From: Campylobacteraceae bacterium
GTDB lineage: Bacteria > Campylobacterota > Campylobacteria > Campylobacterales > Sulfurovaceae
Reading direction: 5' to 3'
Assembly: GCA_027030605.1 (NCBI GenBank)
Contig: JALVEV010000060.1
Coordinates: forward strand, 1 to 14,128
Length of the DNA stretch: 14,128 nt
The notes under the pieces: model-generated
Told to the model about the DNA's origin: nothing
The model's database searches: none
The model's input: only the letters and a program-made list of their open reading frames with translations
Shown here: positions 1 to 6,085 of the stretch, one piece after another
Layout: each line of letters opens with the position of its first letter
How positions within the stretch are numbered: the stretch's first letter is position 1
Position numbers and translations under genes: made by a program

Positions 1-263
1 GTCATGTTGTCAAACTGTAATGTTTCAAGCACCTGCTCAATCCCTGATGTCTGTAAAAGACGTGTTCGTACTCTATCTACTACTTCAACAGGGGTAACTA
101 CCTCTACTTTGTCTGAAAATTTTTTAACAGCTATATCTTTATGAATCTCTTCCATAAGTTTTAAGAGATTGTTGTAGAGTTGTCCTACCATCTGTCTTTT
201 AGCCGATGAGCCTTTGACCATGATTTCAGGGAAGAGTTTTAAGATAAATTTTTGGGTTTTCAA
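1..263 (-). CDS. thiI: ThiI, tRNA 4-thiouridine synthase (5' part only, cut by window edge)
   Basis: ThiI activates U8 of tRNA by adenylation and transfers sulfur to make 4-thiouridine; in many bacteria it also supplies sulfur for the thiamine thiazole. Only the first 87 codons are present. They carry the family's opening signature (K-F-I-L-K-L-F-P-E-I-M-V-K) and, near the cut, the segment T-S-G-I-E-Q-V-L-E. Both line up with the N-terminal ferredoxin-like domain of ThiI as I know it from E. coli. The THUMP and PP-loop catalytic domains lie outside the window, so their presence cannot be checked. The start is a TTG at 263-261, preceded by AAGGA with 9 nt spacing; it leaves four residues before the conserved K-F-I. 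The gene follows the amidase gene after 34 nt on the same strand and is probably cotranscribed. Identification rests on about 87 residues but the motif match is specific. Confidence 0.85.
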   Translation of the reverse strand, partial: MKTQKFILKLFPEIMVKGSSAKRQMVGQLYNNLLKLMEEIHKDIAVKKFSDKVEVVTPVEVVDRVRTRLLQTSGIEQVLETLQFDNM

Positions 264-297
264 GTGAGTAGTTCCTTCTTAAAAAATAAAAGCCGTA

Positions 298-1389
298 TTA
301 TAGTCCAAAGTAACTGTTTACCCCTTTAGCAATCCCCTCAACTAAACGTCGTTGATAGTTTGAGTTTTGTAGACGTTTTAAATCTTTTTTATGGCTTATA
401 TAACCTGTCTCTACTAAAATAGAGGGCATTGTTGTTGCTAAAAGTACCCAAAAGCCTTGACGTTTTATCCCTTTATCATTGACACTATAGTATTTACGAA
501 GATGCTTAAAGATATTTTTTCTGACCTTTATAGCTAAACTTTTAGAGTGCCTACTCTTCCACTGGCTAATCATCTGTTGTGCTGCCTTTTCACTATAGCG
601 TTTTTTACTTTTATAGTGAGTTCGTCTCTTTCTCAGGCGTTTTTTTATATTTTTTGTTGAGAGATAAAAAACAGTAATTCCCTCATATCGTACATTTGGT
701 GTACGCTTTTTAGGAGCAGCATTGACATGAAGAGAGATAAAGATATTACCCTTATATCTGTTTGCATAATCTGTACGCTCTTTTAGTCGCATGGTTTTAT
801 CTGTAGAGCGTGTCATACGAACCCTATAGCCCATCTTTTTAAGTACATCTCTTAATTTTCGTGTCATACTTAATGTCAAATCTTTCTCTATAATATTTCT
901 ATGTGATGCACCAATATCTCGTCCTCCATGACCTGCATCTAAAATAATAAGCTTTTGATGTCGCTTTTTATAAAGCCTCTTTTTCTTAACTTTTTTACTT
1001 GATAGTACTTTATTATAAGCTGGTAGATAGATGGTTAATGTTCTATTTTTAAGTCGATGCTGTTTTGCTAAAAGATATTTTGATTCAATAACAATTCGTA
1101 AAACATTTTTATTGAACTGTCCTATTCTTATTGATTTAACCCCCTTAGCTTTAAGATTTTTAATTGTTTTTCCTGAAGAGAGTAGACCATTTTTAATATC
1201 GTAAACATGTTTAATTACTCCACTCTTTTTTATAGTAAAGTGTTTTACTCTCTTGATTTTATGTGCAAAAGTCAATTTAAGTTGATTTGAGACTAATAAA
1301 GTATTTTTTAAATAATTATTTTCTTTAGCCCATAGATTTGAGTTTGTTAAAAATAATAGACCAATAATGATTAATAATATTTTATTCAA
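298..1389 (-). CDS. N-acetylmuramoyl-L-alanine amidase (AMIN + amidase_3)
   Basis: Secreted zinc amidase that cuts the bond between MurNAc and L-alanine in peptidoglycan, used for daughter-cell separation and wall remodelling. Residues 1-21 look like a signal peptide (hydrophobic core L-L-I-I-I-G-L-L-F-L, cleavage near W-A-K). Residues about 36-125 resemble an AMIN wall-targeting domain. The amidase_3 domain runs from about 146 to the end. Zinc ligands and catalytic residues appear intact: H154 in D-A-G-H-G-G, E168 in I-I-E-K-D-L, H221 in S-L-H-V-N-A and E327 in L-V-E-T-G-Y-I-S-H. Between H221 and E327 lies a very basic stretch (about 226-293) where a regulatory helix sits in AmiC-type enzymes. 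The start is TTG at 1389-1387 with GGAG 7 nt upstream; an in-frame TAA lies just upstream, so no longer start is possible. It is divergent from the gene at 1589 and upstream of thiI. I call it AmiC-like but give no symbol because naming in this phylum varies. Confidence 0.93.
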   Translation of the reverse strand: MNKILLIIIGLLFLTNSNLWAKENNYLKNTLLVSNQLKLTFAHKIKRVKHFTIKKSGVIKHVYDIKNGLLSSGKTIKNLKAKGVKSIRIGQFNKNVLRIVIESKYLLAKQHRLKNRTLTIYLPAYNKVLSSKKVKKKRLYKKRHQKLIILDAGHGGRDIGASHRNIIEKDLTLSMTRKLRDVLKKMGYRVRMTRSTDKTMRLKERTDYANRYKGNIFISLHVNAAPKKRTPNVRYEGITVFYLSTKNIKKRLRKRRTHYKSKKRYSEKAAQQMISQWKSRHSKSLAIKVRKNIFKHLRKYYSVNDKGIKRQGFWVLLATTMPSILVETGYISHKKDLKRLQNSNYQRRLVEGIAKGVNSYFGL

Positions 1390-1588
1390 CTGGAAGCTCC
1401 CTATTTATAAGAGCTTTAGTGTAACACAAAATAATATTTTAGACTATTAATTCATCCTTTTTTATAGAGAAAAGGTTAAAGAGAACAGATTCTGTTTTAA
1501 ATTTTCCCATATTTACTATATTACAAAAATATTAAGAAATAAAGTTAAAAAAATAATATAAAATATAATTATTGAAAGTAAGGATTTA
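1390..1588. promoter_or_regulatory. Divergent intergenic region with candidate promoters and a short palindrome
   Basis: This 199-nt very AT-rich gap separates two divergent genes. For the plus-strand gene, TATAAAAT at 1557-1564 and TATAAT at 1564-1569 are candidate -10 boxes. The second would leave a leader of only about 13 nt. For the minus-strand amidase, TATTAT (plus-strand ATAATA at 1431-1436) would give a leader of about 35 nt. No convincing -35 box is visible, as is common for sigma-70 promoters in Campylobacterota. A perfect inverted repeat, AACAGA-T-TCTGTT, lies at 1484-1496 between the two candidate promoters and could be an operator. I see no small gene here. Confidence 0.35.
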
Positions 1589-2053
1589 ATGATGTCTATT
1601 TTTCCCAAAAAACTATTTAATTTCAAAAAGAACTCTAGCGATAAGAGTCAAAAAACAATTAATAAAAATGAAAAAAGTGACTATGAAGAGCATATAAAAA
1701 ATCATTACACTACTCAAGGCTATACAGTTTGGCATCATAAAAATAGAGACATTACCTTTGTAGCAAAACGTAAGCGACAAATTTTACTTATCCACTGTTG
1801 CGACAGTCAATCAGATATCTCAGTAGAGGGTTTAAAGAGTTTTCAAGCCCAACGAGACCAGTTTAAAAAAGAGAATCCTATTTTTGAGAACTATGAACTC
1901 TCACTTCACTACATTATGTCAGGATTTTTTATAACTGAAGAGGCTTACAAGTATATGGAGAGTCATAAAGGTGGTATTACTTATGAGGTTATAAAAAACA
2001 GGTCAAACAACAACTGGCTCAACTCCCTGCTACTAGATAAAAAATCTAGTTAG
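1589..2053 (+). CDS. Degenerate Mrr-like (PD-(D/E)XK fold) protein, function unknown
   Basis: A 154-residue soluble protein that I recognise only weakly. The first 30 residues are polar and lysine-rich. From D31 onward the layout resembles an Mrr-type restriction-endonuclease domain: a helix (Y32-E-E-H-I-K-N-H-Y), then G44-Y-T-V, a strand with D54 (R-D-I-T-F-V-A-K), a second strand I65-L-L-I-H-C-C where active members usually have Q-x-K, then a helix V79-E-G-L-K-S-F and a late strand S-L-H-Y-I-M-S-G followed by T116-E-E-A-Y-K-Y. In this alignment the catalytic lysine position is C71, so the nuclease centre looks lost. AAGGA (1580-1584) sits 4 nt before ATG 1589 and 7 nt before a second ATG at 1592; the second start fits better and would give 153 residues. 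The gene is alone on its strand and its stop overlaps the convergent ppk2 stop by 8 nt. That it is expressed is likely from codon use and the ribosome site; the nuclease ancestry is inference. Confidence 0.7.
   Translation: MMSIFPKKLFNFKKNSSDKSQKTINKNEKSDYEEHIKNHYTTQGYTVWHHKNRDITFVAKRKRQILLIHCCDSQSDISVEGLKSFQAQRDQFKKENPIFENYELSLHYIMSGFFITEEAYKYMESHKGGITYEVIKNRSNNNWLNSLLLDKKSS
2032..2050. terminator. Stem-loop across two convergent stop codons, possible bidirectional transcript end
   Basis: A perfect 7-bp inverted repeat, ACTAGAT / ATCTAGT, with an A5 loop lies at 2032-2050. It spans the minus-strand ppk2 stop (TAG read at 2048-2046) and ends directly before the plus-strand stop (TAG 2051-2053). 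It is short and AT-rich, and neither side has a proper U-tract after the stem, so it is at best a weak terminator. Confidence 0.25.
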
Positions 2054-2852
2054 CAAAAAAAGTAAGTATCTTCTCATCAACACCTTTTATAAACTCACTA
2101 TTACGGTTTTCATACTCTATATTAGACAATAAAAAACGAATCAAATTTAATCTTGCTCTTTTTTTATCATTAGCATCAAGCATACACCAAGGAGCATGTT
2201 CAGTTCCAGACTTTTTAAACATCTTATCCCTAAGCTCTACATATCGGTCATACTCTTGGTGTGATTTATAGTCTAAATCAGAAAGCTTCCAAGACTTTAA
2301 GGGGTCATCTTCTCTATCTTTTATCCGTTTGGCTTGGGTCTCTTTTGAGATATTGAGGTAGAATTTAAATATCATTACTCCATCATCTACCAACATCTTC
2401 TCTACATCATTCACTTGAGCATAAAATAGTTGATGTTGCTCTTCTGTACAGAAAGCAAAAACTTCCTCTATCCCTGCTCGATTGTACCAAGACCTATCAA
2501 AACAGACAATCTCACCTGCATTGGGTATCTGTTTTAAATGACGCTGAAAATACCATTGACCTAACTCTTTTGAGTTGGGTTTAGGAAGGGCTACAGAACG
2601 TGCCTCACGAGGATTCCAAAAACGGTTAAGTGACTTGATAGATGAGCTTTTACCACCTGTATCCATCCCTTCAAAGATAATCAGTAGACGTTTCTCATTC
2701 TCTATAATCCACTTTTGTAACTTAACTAACTCTAAGTGGAGTTTCAGAAGCTCTTTGTTGTAAAACTTTAACTTTAGTTTTCCACTCTTTTTAAAAACTT
2801 TTTTAGGCTTCTCTTGATACTCTGGTAACTCTTTTGTGTAGATTGCTCTCAT
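2046..2852 (-). CDS. ppk2: Polyphosphate kinase 2 family protein (PPK2)
   Basis: Cytosolic P-loop kinase that moves phosphate between polyphosphate and nucleotides, in most members favouring NDP or NMP phosphorylation from polyphosphate. At 268 residues it has the length of a single-domain PPK2. Visible motifs are Walker A at about 61-70 (E-G-M-D-T-G-G-K-S-S), the conserved A-L-P-K-P at 88-92 and Q-W-Y-F-Q-R at 99-104, Walker B with C-F-D-R-S-W-Y-N-R-A-G at 117-127, and the lid module D-R-E-D-D-P-L-K-S-W-K-L-S at 179-191, then D-D/N-K-K-R-A-R-L-N near 228-236. The Walker A reads M-D-T-G-G-K-S-S where E-G-R-D-A-A-G-K-G-G is usual in the families I know, so the sub-class and preferred nucleotide are uncertain. 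ATG 2852-2850 directly follows the rmuC stop (TAG-ATG) and has AAGGAG 6 nt upstream inside rmuC, so it is translated as the last gene of lolA-rmuC-ppk2. Confidence 0.93.
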   Translation of the reverse strand: MRAIYTKELPEYQEKPKKVFKKSGKLKLKFYNKELLKLHLELVKLQKWIIENEKRLLIIFEGMDTGGKSSSIKSLNRFWNPREARSVALPKPNSKELGQWYFQRHLKQIPNAGEIVCFDRSWYNRAGIEEVFAFCTEEQHQLFYAQVNDVEKMLVDDGVMIFKFYLNISKETQAKRIKDREDDPLKSWKLSDLDYKSHQEYDRYVELRDKMFKKSGTEHAPWCMLDANDKKRARLNLIRFLLSNIEYENRNSEFIKGVDEKILTFFAN

Positions 2853-4421
2853 CTATATCTCCTTGGGAATACTCTTAGAGGTCTTTGCTCCCATCTCTTT
2901 GAGTTGCTCTACCTGCCTTACAATATTTCCTCTTCCCTCACTTAGACGTTTTTTAGCTGATTCAAAACTACTTTGCAGGGTATCAAACTGTTTTGAAAGC
3001 TTAACCATATCTTCTGAAAAGCTTACAAACTTATCATATAATGCACCTGCCCGTCTTGCTATCTCTTTGGCATTTTGAGTCTGCTTTTCATACTTCCAAA
3101 CATTCTCAATAGCCCTCATAGCAATAAGTAGTGTCGTAGGGCCCACTAAAAGAATCTGTTTTTTAAAGGCATCATCATAGAGTGAAGCATCTTTTTCAAG
3201 TGCCAATGCCAATGCCCCCTCTATAGGTACAAACATAAAGATAAAATCTAAAGTATTAATCCCTAAAAGTTTCTCATAGTTTTTAGAGGCTAAATCTTTA
3301 ATATGACGACGTGTTGCCTTTACATGTTCATTAAGATATAGCTCTTTCATCTTATCCGTTTCAGCTGAAATATACTTTTCATACGCATTTAGAGATGTCT
3401 TTGCATCTATTATTAGGTCTCTCTTATCTGGTAGATGTACCAAAACATCAGGACGGTAGGTCTTTCCATCATCATTTTTTAGAGGGACTTCTCTTGTATA
3501 CTCTATCCCTTTTCTAAGACCAGATGACTCTAAGACCTTCTCTAAAATCATCTCACCCCAAATACCCTGCTGTTTCTTCTCACCTTTTAGAGCATTTGTA
3601 AGGTTAATAGCATCTTGACTTATCTGTTGATTTAACTCTTTAAGTGACATAATCTCCTGTTTGAGCATAGCACGTTCTTTTGACTCATCACTATAAAGAC
3701 TGTTTATCTGTTTTTTAAAGTCTGAAAGCTGAGACTCCATTGGTTTGATAATAGAGGAGAGGCTCTCTTGACTAAATTTTGAAAAATCTTTTGAGTTACT
3801 CTCAAAAACCTTTGAGGCAAGTTGTGCAAACTCCTCTTTTATCTCACTTCTATGCTCCTCTAACATCTTAAGCTTCTCTTGGGTCTGCTTCTCTTGCTCC
3901 TCCATCTGAATCTGAGTTTCACGAACACTTAGGTGCAGTTTATTGTTCTCTTCCACTAAATCTTCATTACGCTTTTGAAGTAAAGAGTAGCCCTCCTCTT
4001 GTTTTAAGTAGGTCTGCTCTAAAAGTTCATAATGTACATTGAGTTGTTCAAGTGCTGATTGCTCTTGATGTAGTGCAGTCAAATGCTCCTCTCTCTCTTT
4101 AAAAAGTTGTTCTTTTAACTCTTCTACCTTAGCCTGTGCCTCTTTAAGTTTCTCCTTTGTACGAGAGAACTCCTCTAACTCTCTTTCTAACTTAGTTGTT
4201 TTTTTACGCTCCTCTTGAAATGCTTCATAAAACTCACTTAGACGCTCCTCTTTTGCATTATCAATAGCTTTTGCATGGTCTAAAATAGATTCAAGTCGAT
4301 TGATTTTATTCATAAAGACCACAATAACAGTTGAAATAAGTACGGTTATTAAGAGAAAAAGCCCAACGGCAACCATTGTCATCTCACTATTCATTCCAAA
4401 GTTAGAAAATACTCTCTCCAA
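2853..4421 (-). CDS. rmuC: RmuC-family DNA recombination protein
   Basis: RmuC is thought to limit inversions between short inverted repeats; its biochemical activity is not firmly settled, but its core has a PD-(D/E)XK-like nuclease fold. At 522 residues it is a full-length member. Residues about 15-37 form one membrane-spanning helix, followed by a long coiled coil (about 40-275, rich in E, K, Q and L). The conserved RmuC core covers about 280-490: Q-G-I-W-G-E at 285-290, R-P-D-V-L-V-H-L-P at 323-331 and L-I-I-D-A-K at 336-341, supplying E290, D325, D339 and K341 as plausible active-site residues, then V-G-P-T-T-L at 426-431. The start is TTG at 4421-4419 with GAAGGG 6 nt upstream; the next in-frame ATG is codon 10 and has poor spacing. 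The gene begins 3 nt after the lolA stop and ends right at the ppk2 start, so all three share a transcript. Confidence 0.93.
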   Translation of the reverse strand: MERVFSNFGMNSEMTMVAVGLFLLITVLISTVIVVFMNKINRLESILDHAKAIDNAKEERLSEFYEAFQEERKKTTKLERELEEFSRTKEKLKEAQAKVEELKEQLFKEREEHLTALHQEQSALEQLNVHYELLEQTYLKQEEGYSLLQKRNEDLVEENNKLHLSVRETQIQMEEQEKQTQEKLKMLEEHRSEIKEEFAQLASKVFESNSKDFSKFSQESLSSIIKPMESQLSDFKKQINSLYSDESKERAMLKQEIMSLKELNQQISQDAINLTNALKGEKKQQGIWGEMILEKVLESSGLRKGIEYTREVPLKNDDGKTYRPDVLVHLPDKRDLIIDAKTSLNAYEKYISAETDKMKELYLNEHVKATRRHIKDLASKNYEKLLGINTLDFIFMFVPIEGALALALEKDASLYDDAFKKQILLVGPTTLLIAMRAIENVWKYEKQTQNAKEIARRAGALYDKFVSFSEDMVKLSKQFDTLQSSFESAKKRLSEGRGNIVRQVEQLKEMGAKTSKSIPKEI

Positions 4422-4424
4422 ATG

Positions 4425-4991
4425 TTACCCTTCTATAATATCATACTCAGCAGGAGCATTACACTCTAACTCTTGCTCTTTGACCAAACTGTTATAATTC
4501 ATATTTTTAAATACAATTTTTACTTTGTTGTCTAAACTATCTACATAGACAATTTTTTTAAGATGCTGATTTTTGTCCATACTGATAAGATACTCAATAT
4601 CTTTATAGGTTGCTTTATAGTCTGTTGTGGTTAATGGCTTGGCTAACTTCATGACCTGTTCAAGGTCAATTCCATCATTAATAAGATAGTGTGAGACCTG
4701 CTCTAAATCATGGTCAACTACAGTTAACTCCACCCCATTGGTACAGACCTCTTTCTGTGTTGGAGAGCTATATGTCCATTTAAATAGACTTCGTGTGTAG
4801 GTCTCATCTCCACCCTCTGGCGTAGAGAGAATCTCTTTTATATTTTTAAAAAGTACTTTTCCCTCATACTTAATAACCTTCTCTTTTTCATTAGTAATGG
4901 TCTGTTCAAAATCGGTTGTAAAAGTTTCGGGAAGAAGTATGTCAGCATTAAGTAGCAGACTAAAGAGAAAAAGTGACAGAAAATATTTCAT
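4425..4991 (-). CDS. lolA: LolA-type outer-membrane lipoprotein carrier protein
   Basis: Periplasmic chaperone that takes lipoproteins released by the inner-membrane Lol ABC transporter and carries them to the outer membrane. The 188-residue product begins with a short signal peptide (M-K-Y-F-L-S-L-F-L-F-S-L-L-L-N-A, cleavage after about A16). The mature part shows the LolA pattern: F-T-T-D-F-E-Q-T-I near 24-32, Y-E-G-K-V-L-F near 43-49, F-K-W-T-Y-S-S-P near 70-77, then V-E-L-T-V-V-D-H-D-L-E-Q-V. The W-x-Y-x-x-P and D-x-D-L-x-Q elements are typical of the family. ATG 4991-4989 has AAGGA 8 nt upstream. It is first in lolA-rmuC-ppk2 and lies about 1.1 kb from secA and a LolC/E-like permease, separated by the mog operon. 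The lolA-secA-permease association is, as I recall, also found in Campylobacter, which supports the call. Divergence from proteobacterial LolA is high, as usual in this phylum. Confidence 0.87.
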   Translation of the reverse strand: MKYFLSLFLFSLLLNADILLPETFTTDFEQTITNEKEKVIKYEGKVLFKNIKEILSTPEGGDETYTRSLFKWTYSSPTQKEVCTNGVELTVVDHDLEQVSHYLINDGIDLEQVMKLAKPLTTTDYKATYKDIEYLISMDKNQHLKKIVYVDSLDNKVKIVFKNMNYNSLVKEQELECNAPAEYDIIEG

Positions 4992-5011
4992 TTGATAAAT
5001 CCTTTTTTAGT

Positions 5012-5017
5012 AATATA
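5012..5017 (-). promoter_or_regulatory. Candidate -10 box for lolA-rmuC-ppk2
   Basis: Read on the minus strand, TATATT (plus-strand AATATA) lies about 20 nt before the lolA start codon and would give a leader of roughly 14 nt. An overlapping TATTAT one turn upstream is an alternative. It lies just past the stem-loop ending the mog operon, as expected if lolA has its own promoter. No -35 box stands out. Confidence 0.3.
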
Positions 5018-5022
5018 AATAA

Positions 5023-5049
5023 TATCAAAACCACACTTGATGTGTGATT
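5023..5049 (-). terminator. Probable intrinsic terminator of the mog operon
   Basis: On the minus strand an 8-bp stem, AATCACAC / GTGTGGTT with one G-U pair, and a 5-nt ATCAA loop is followed by a broken U-rich run (TTGATATTATTT). It sits 34 nt after the stop of the 49-residue gene and before lolA. The stem is weak and the U-tract imperfect, so termination is likely but may be partial, allowing read-through into lolA. Confidence 0.4.
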
Positions 5050-5082
5050 ATGCTGATAACATTTTGACTAAAAATTGTGGAT

Positions 5083-5232
5083 TTAAAGAAACAACATACC
5101 ACCCATCAAAATAACCAATCCAGCAATAGGATACCCATACTTAGGATTTTTACTCTTTACAGCCTGAAAAGAGAAGTAAAAAATCCCAATAATAAGAACT
5201 ATATTAATAAATAGCCAAACAAGTAAATTCAT
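5083..5232 (-). CDS. Small two-helix membrane protein (49 aa), unknown function
   Basis: An open frame of 49 codons plus TAA. Residues about 4-22 (L-V-W-L-F-I-N-I-V-L-I-I-G-I-F...) and about 33-49 (G-Y-P-I-A-G-L-V-I-L-M-G-G-M-L-F-L) are hydrophobic enough to span the membrane. The linker between them, A-V-K-S-K-N-P-K-Y, is basic, so by the positive-inside rule the loop would be cytoplasmic and both ends periplasmic. ATG 5232-5230 starts 1 nt after the stop of the 69-residue gene and has GGAG with ideal 7-nt spacing inside that gene's 3' end, which is the main evidence that it is real. It is the last gene of the mog operon and is followed by a terminator-like stem-loop. I do not recognise the family and assign no function; it could be an accessory of a membrane enzyme or transporter. 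Confidence 0.72.
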   Translation of the reverse strand: MNLLVWLFINIVLIIGIFYFSFQAVKSKNPKYGYPIAGLVILMGGMLFL

Positions 5233-5233
5233 A

Positions 5234-5443
5234 TTATTTCTCCAAATCCTCTTTAGCTAACTTCTCAACCATCTTAATACTATCTAAAGCATTCTCTAAA
5301 ATCTTCTTAGTCGATGTTAGAGGTTTAACTCGTAAGTTGGTCTGCTTTTTATCAAGAGATTCATCCATAAGAATCTCCATTACCTCTTTTTCTAGTTCAG
5401 CATAAATCTCTTGAAGCTTTAGCTCTATAAACTCTATATTCAT
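5234..5443 (-). CDS. Small helical protein (69 aa), unknown function
   Basis: A 69-residue charged protein with no signal peptide or membrane segment. It reads as two helical stretches (about 3-30 and 43-69) around a polar turn (K-K-Q-T-N-L-R-V-K-P-L-T-S-T). The E/K/L-rich heptad-like pattern suggests a helical hairpin or a small coiled coil. I chose the ATG at 5443-5441, which shares one base with the mog stop (TGATG) and so implies coupled translation. A GTG one codon earlier (5446-5444, GTGA overlap) is an alternative giving 70 residues. No strong Shine-Dalgarno is visible, which fits reinitiation after mog. It is followed after 1 nt by the small membrane-protein gene. I do not recognise the family; the link to molybdenum cofactor work is only by position. 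Confidence 0.72.
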   Translation of the reverse strand: MNIEFIELKLQEIYAELEKEVMEILMDESLDKKQTNLRVKPLTSTKKILENALDSIKMVEKLAKEDLEK

Positions 5444-5970
5444 CACTTACTCTTTGGTCTAAAGATTTTAATAACCTCTTCATTGGCTTCCATATAGGCT
5501 CCCCCAATAAGGTCAATACAGTATGGAACAGCGGGGAAAACAGCATCTAAACACTCACGGATTGATTTTGGCTTTCCTGGTAGGTTAATAATAAGAGAGT
5601 TATTACAGATACCTGCTGTCTGTCGAGATAAAATAGCTGTTGGAACATACTGTAGACTCACGGCTCTCATCTGCTCTCCAAACCCTGGAAGAAGTTTTTG
5701 ACATACATTTTCAGTTGCCTCTGTTGTTACATCTCTCTTTGCTGGTCCTGTTCCCCCTGTAGTAACAATAAGGTCACAATCATGAGAAAGCTCAAGAAGT
5801 GTACTCTCAATAATAGGTTGTTCATCAGGAATACATCGGTACTCATACTCACACTCATTAAGTAGATACTCTTTCATAGTATCCATAATCGCTACCCCTG
5901 AAATATCTTCATATATTCCTTGACTTGCTCTGTCGCTTGTGGTGACTACACCAATTTTAATTTTATCCAT
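5443..5970 (-). CDS. mog: Molybdopterin adenylyltransferase (Mog/MogA)
   Basis: Mog adenylylates molybdopterin with ATP, the step before molybdenum insertion during molybdenum cofactor synthesis in the cytosol. The 175-residue product is full length and matches the MogA type rather than MoaB. Motifs are S-D-R-A-S-Q-G at 12-18, I-P-D-E-Q at 47-51 (D49), T-T-G-G-T-G-P-A-K-R-D-V-T at 70-82 (D80), L-L-P-G-F-G-E-Q-M-R at 93-102, V-P-T-A-I-L-S-R-Q at 109-117, L-I-I-N-L-P-G-K-P-K-S-I at 126-137, and the C-terminal A-V-P-Y-C-I and F-R-P-K-S. The two aspartates at the active site are kept. ATG 5970-5968 has GAGGA 6 nt upstream. It is first in a three-gene operon whose other members are two small unknown proteins, and it is divergent from secA. 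No other cofactor-synthesis gene is present in the window. Confidence 0.95.
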   Translation of the reverse strand: MDKIKIGVVTTSDRASQGIYEDISGVAIMDTMKEYLLNECEYEYRCIPDEQPIIESTLLELSHDCDLIVTTGGTGPAKRDVTTEATENVCQKLLPGFGEQMRAVSLQYVPTAILSRQTAGICNNSLIINLPGKPKSIRECLDAVFPAVPYCIDLIGGAYMEANEEVIKIFRPKSK

Positions 5971-6085
5971 TTTTTATCCTCAATATATATAATGGTCGAA
6001 TTATAATATACTCACCTTAGCTAAACAACATTTACACAAAGTTTAGATAAAATAATCCGAATTTTAATAGTAGGTTATAATAATA
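5971..6085. promoter_or_regulatory. Divergent mog / secA promoter region
   Basis: On the minus strand TATAAT (plus-strand ATTATA, 6000-6005) would start a transcript with a leader of about 20 nt for mog. On the plus strand, TATAAT at 6002-6007 almost coincides with it; a closer candidate for secA is TAAAAT at 6048-6053. An inverted repeat CTAAAC (6021-6026) / GTTTAG (6041-6046) with a 14-nt spacer lies just upstream of that second box and might be an operator or a leader stem. The secA ribosome site is weak (TAGG at 6071-6074, 11 nt from the ATG). Confidence 0.35.

Noticed and set aside
1390..1588. A small gene or sRNA in the divergent gap
   Set aside because: No frame with a ribosome site and sensible composition was seen, and no stem followed by a U-tract that would mark an sRNA.
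2575..2763. Plus-strand open frame opposite ppk2
   Set aside because: It lies wholly inside the strongly conserved PPK2 gene, has no recognisable domain and no convincing ribosome site.
2863..3078. Plus-strand open frame opposite the 3' part of rmuC
   Set aside because: Antisense to a conserved coding region; the residue make-up looks like a mirror of rmuC codon use.
4300..4497. Plus-strand open frame across the lolA-rmuC junction
   Set aside because: It overlaps the ends of two well-supported genes on the other strand and resembles no family.
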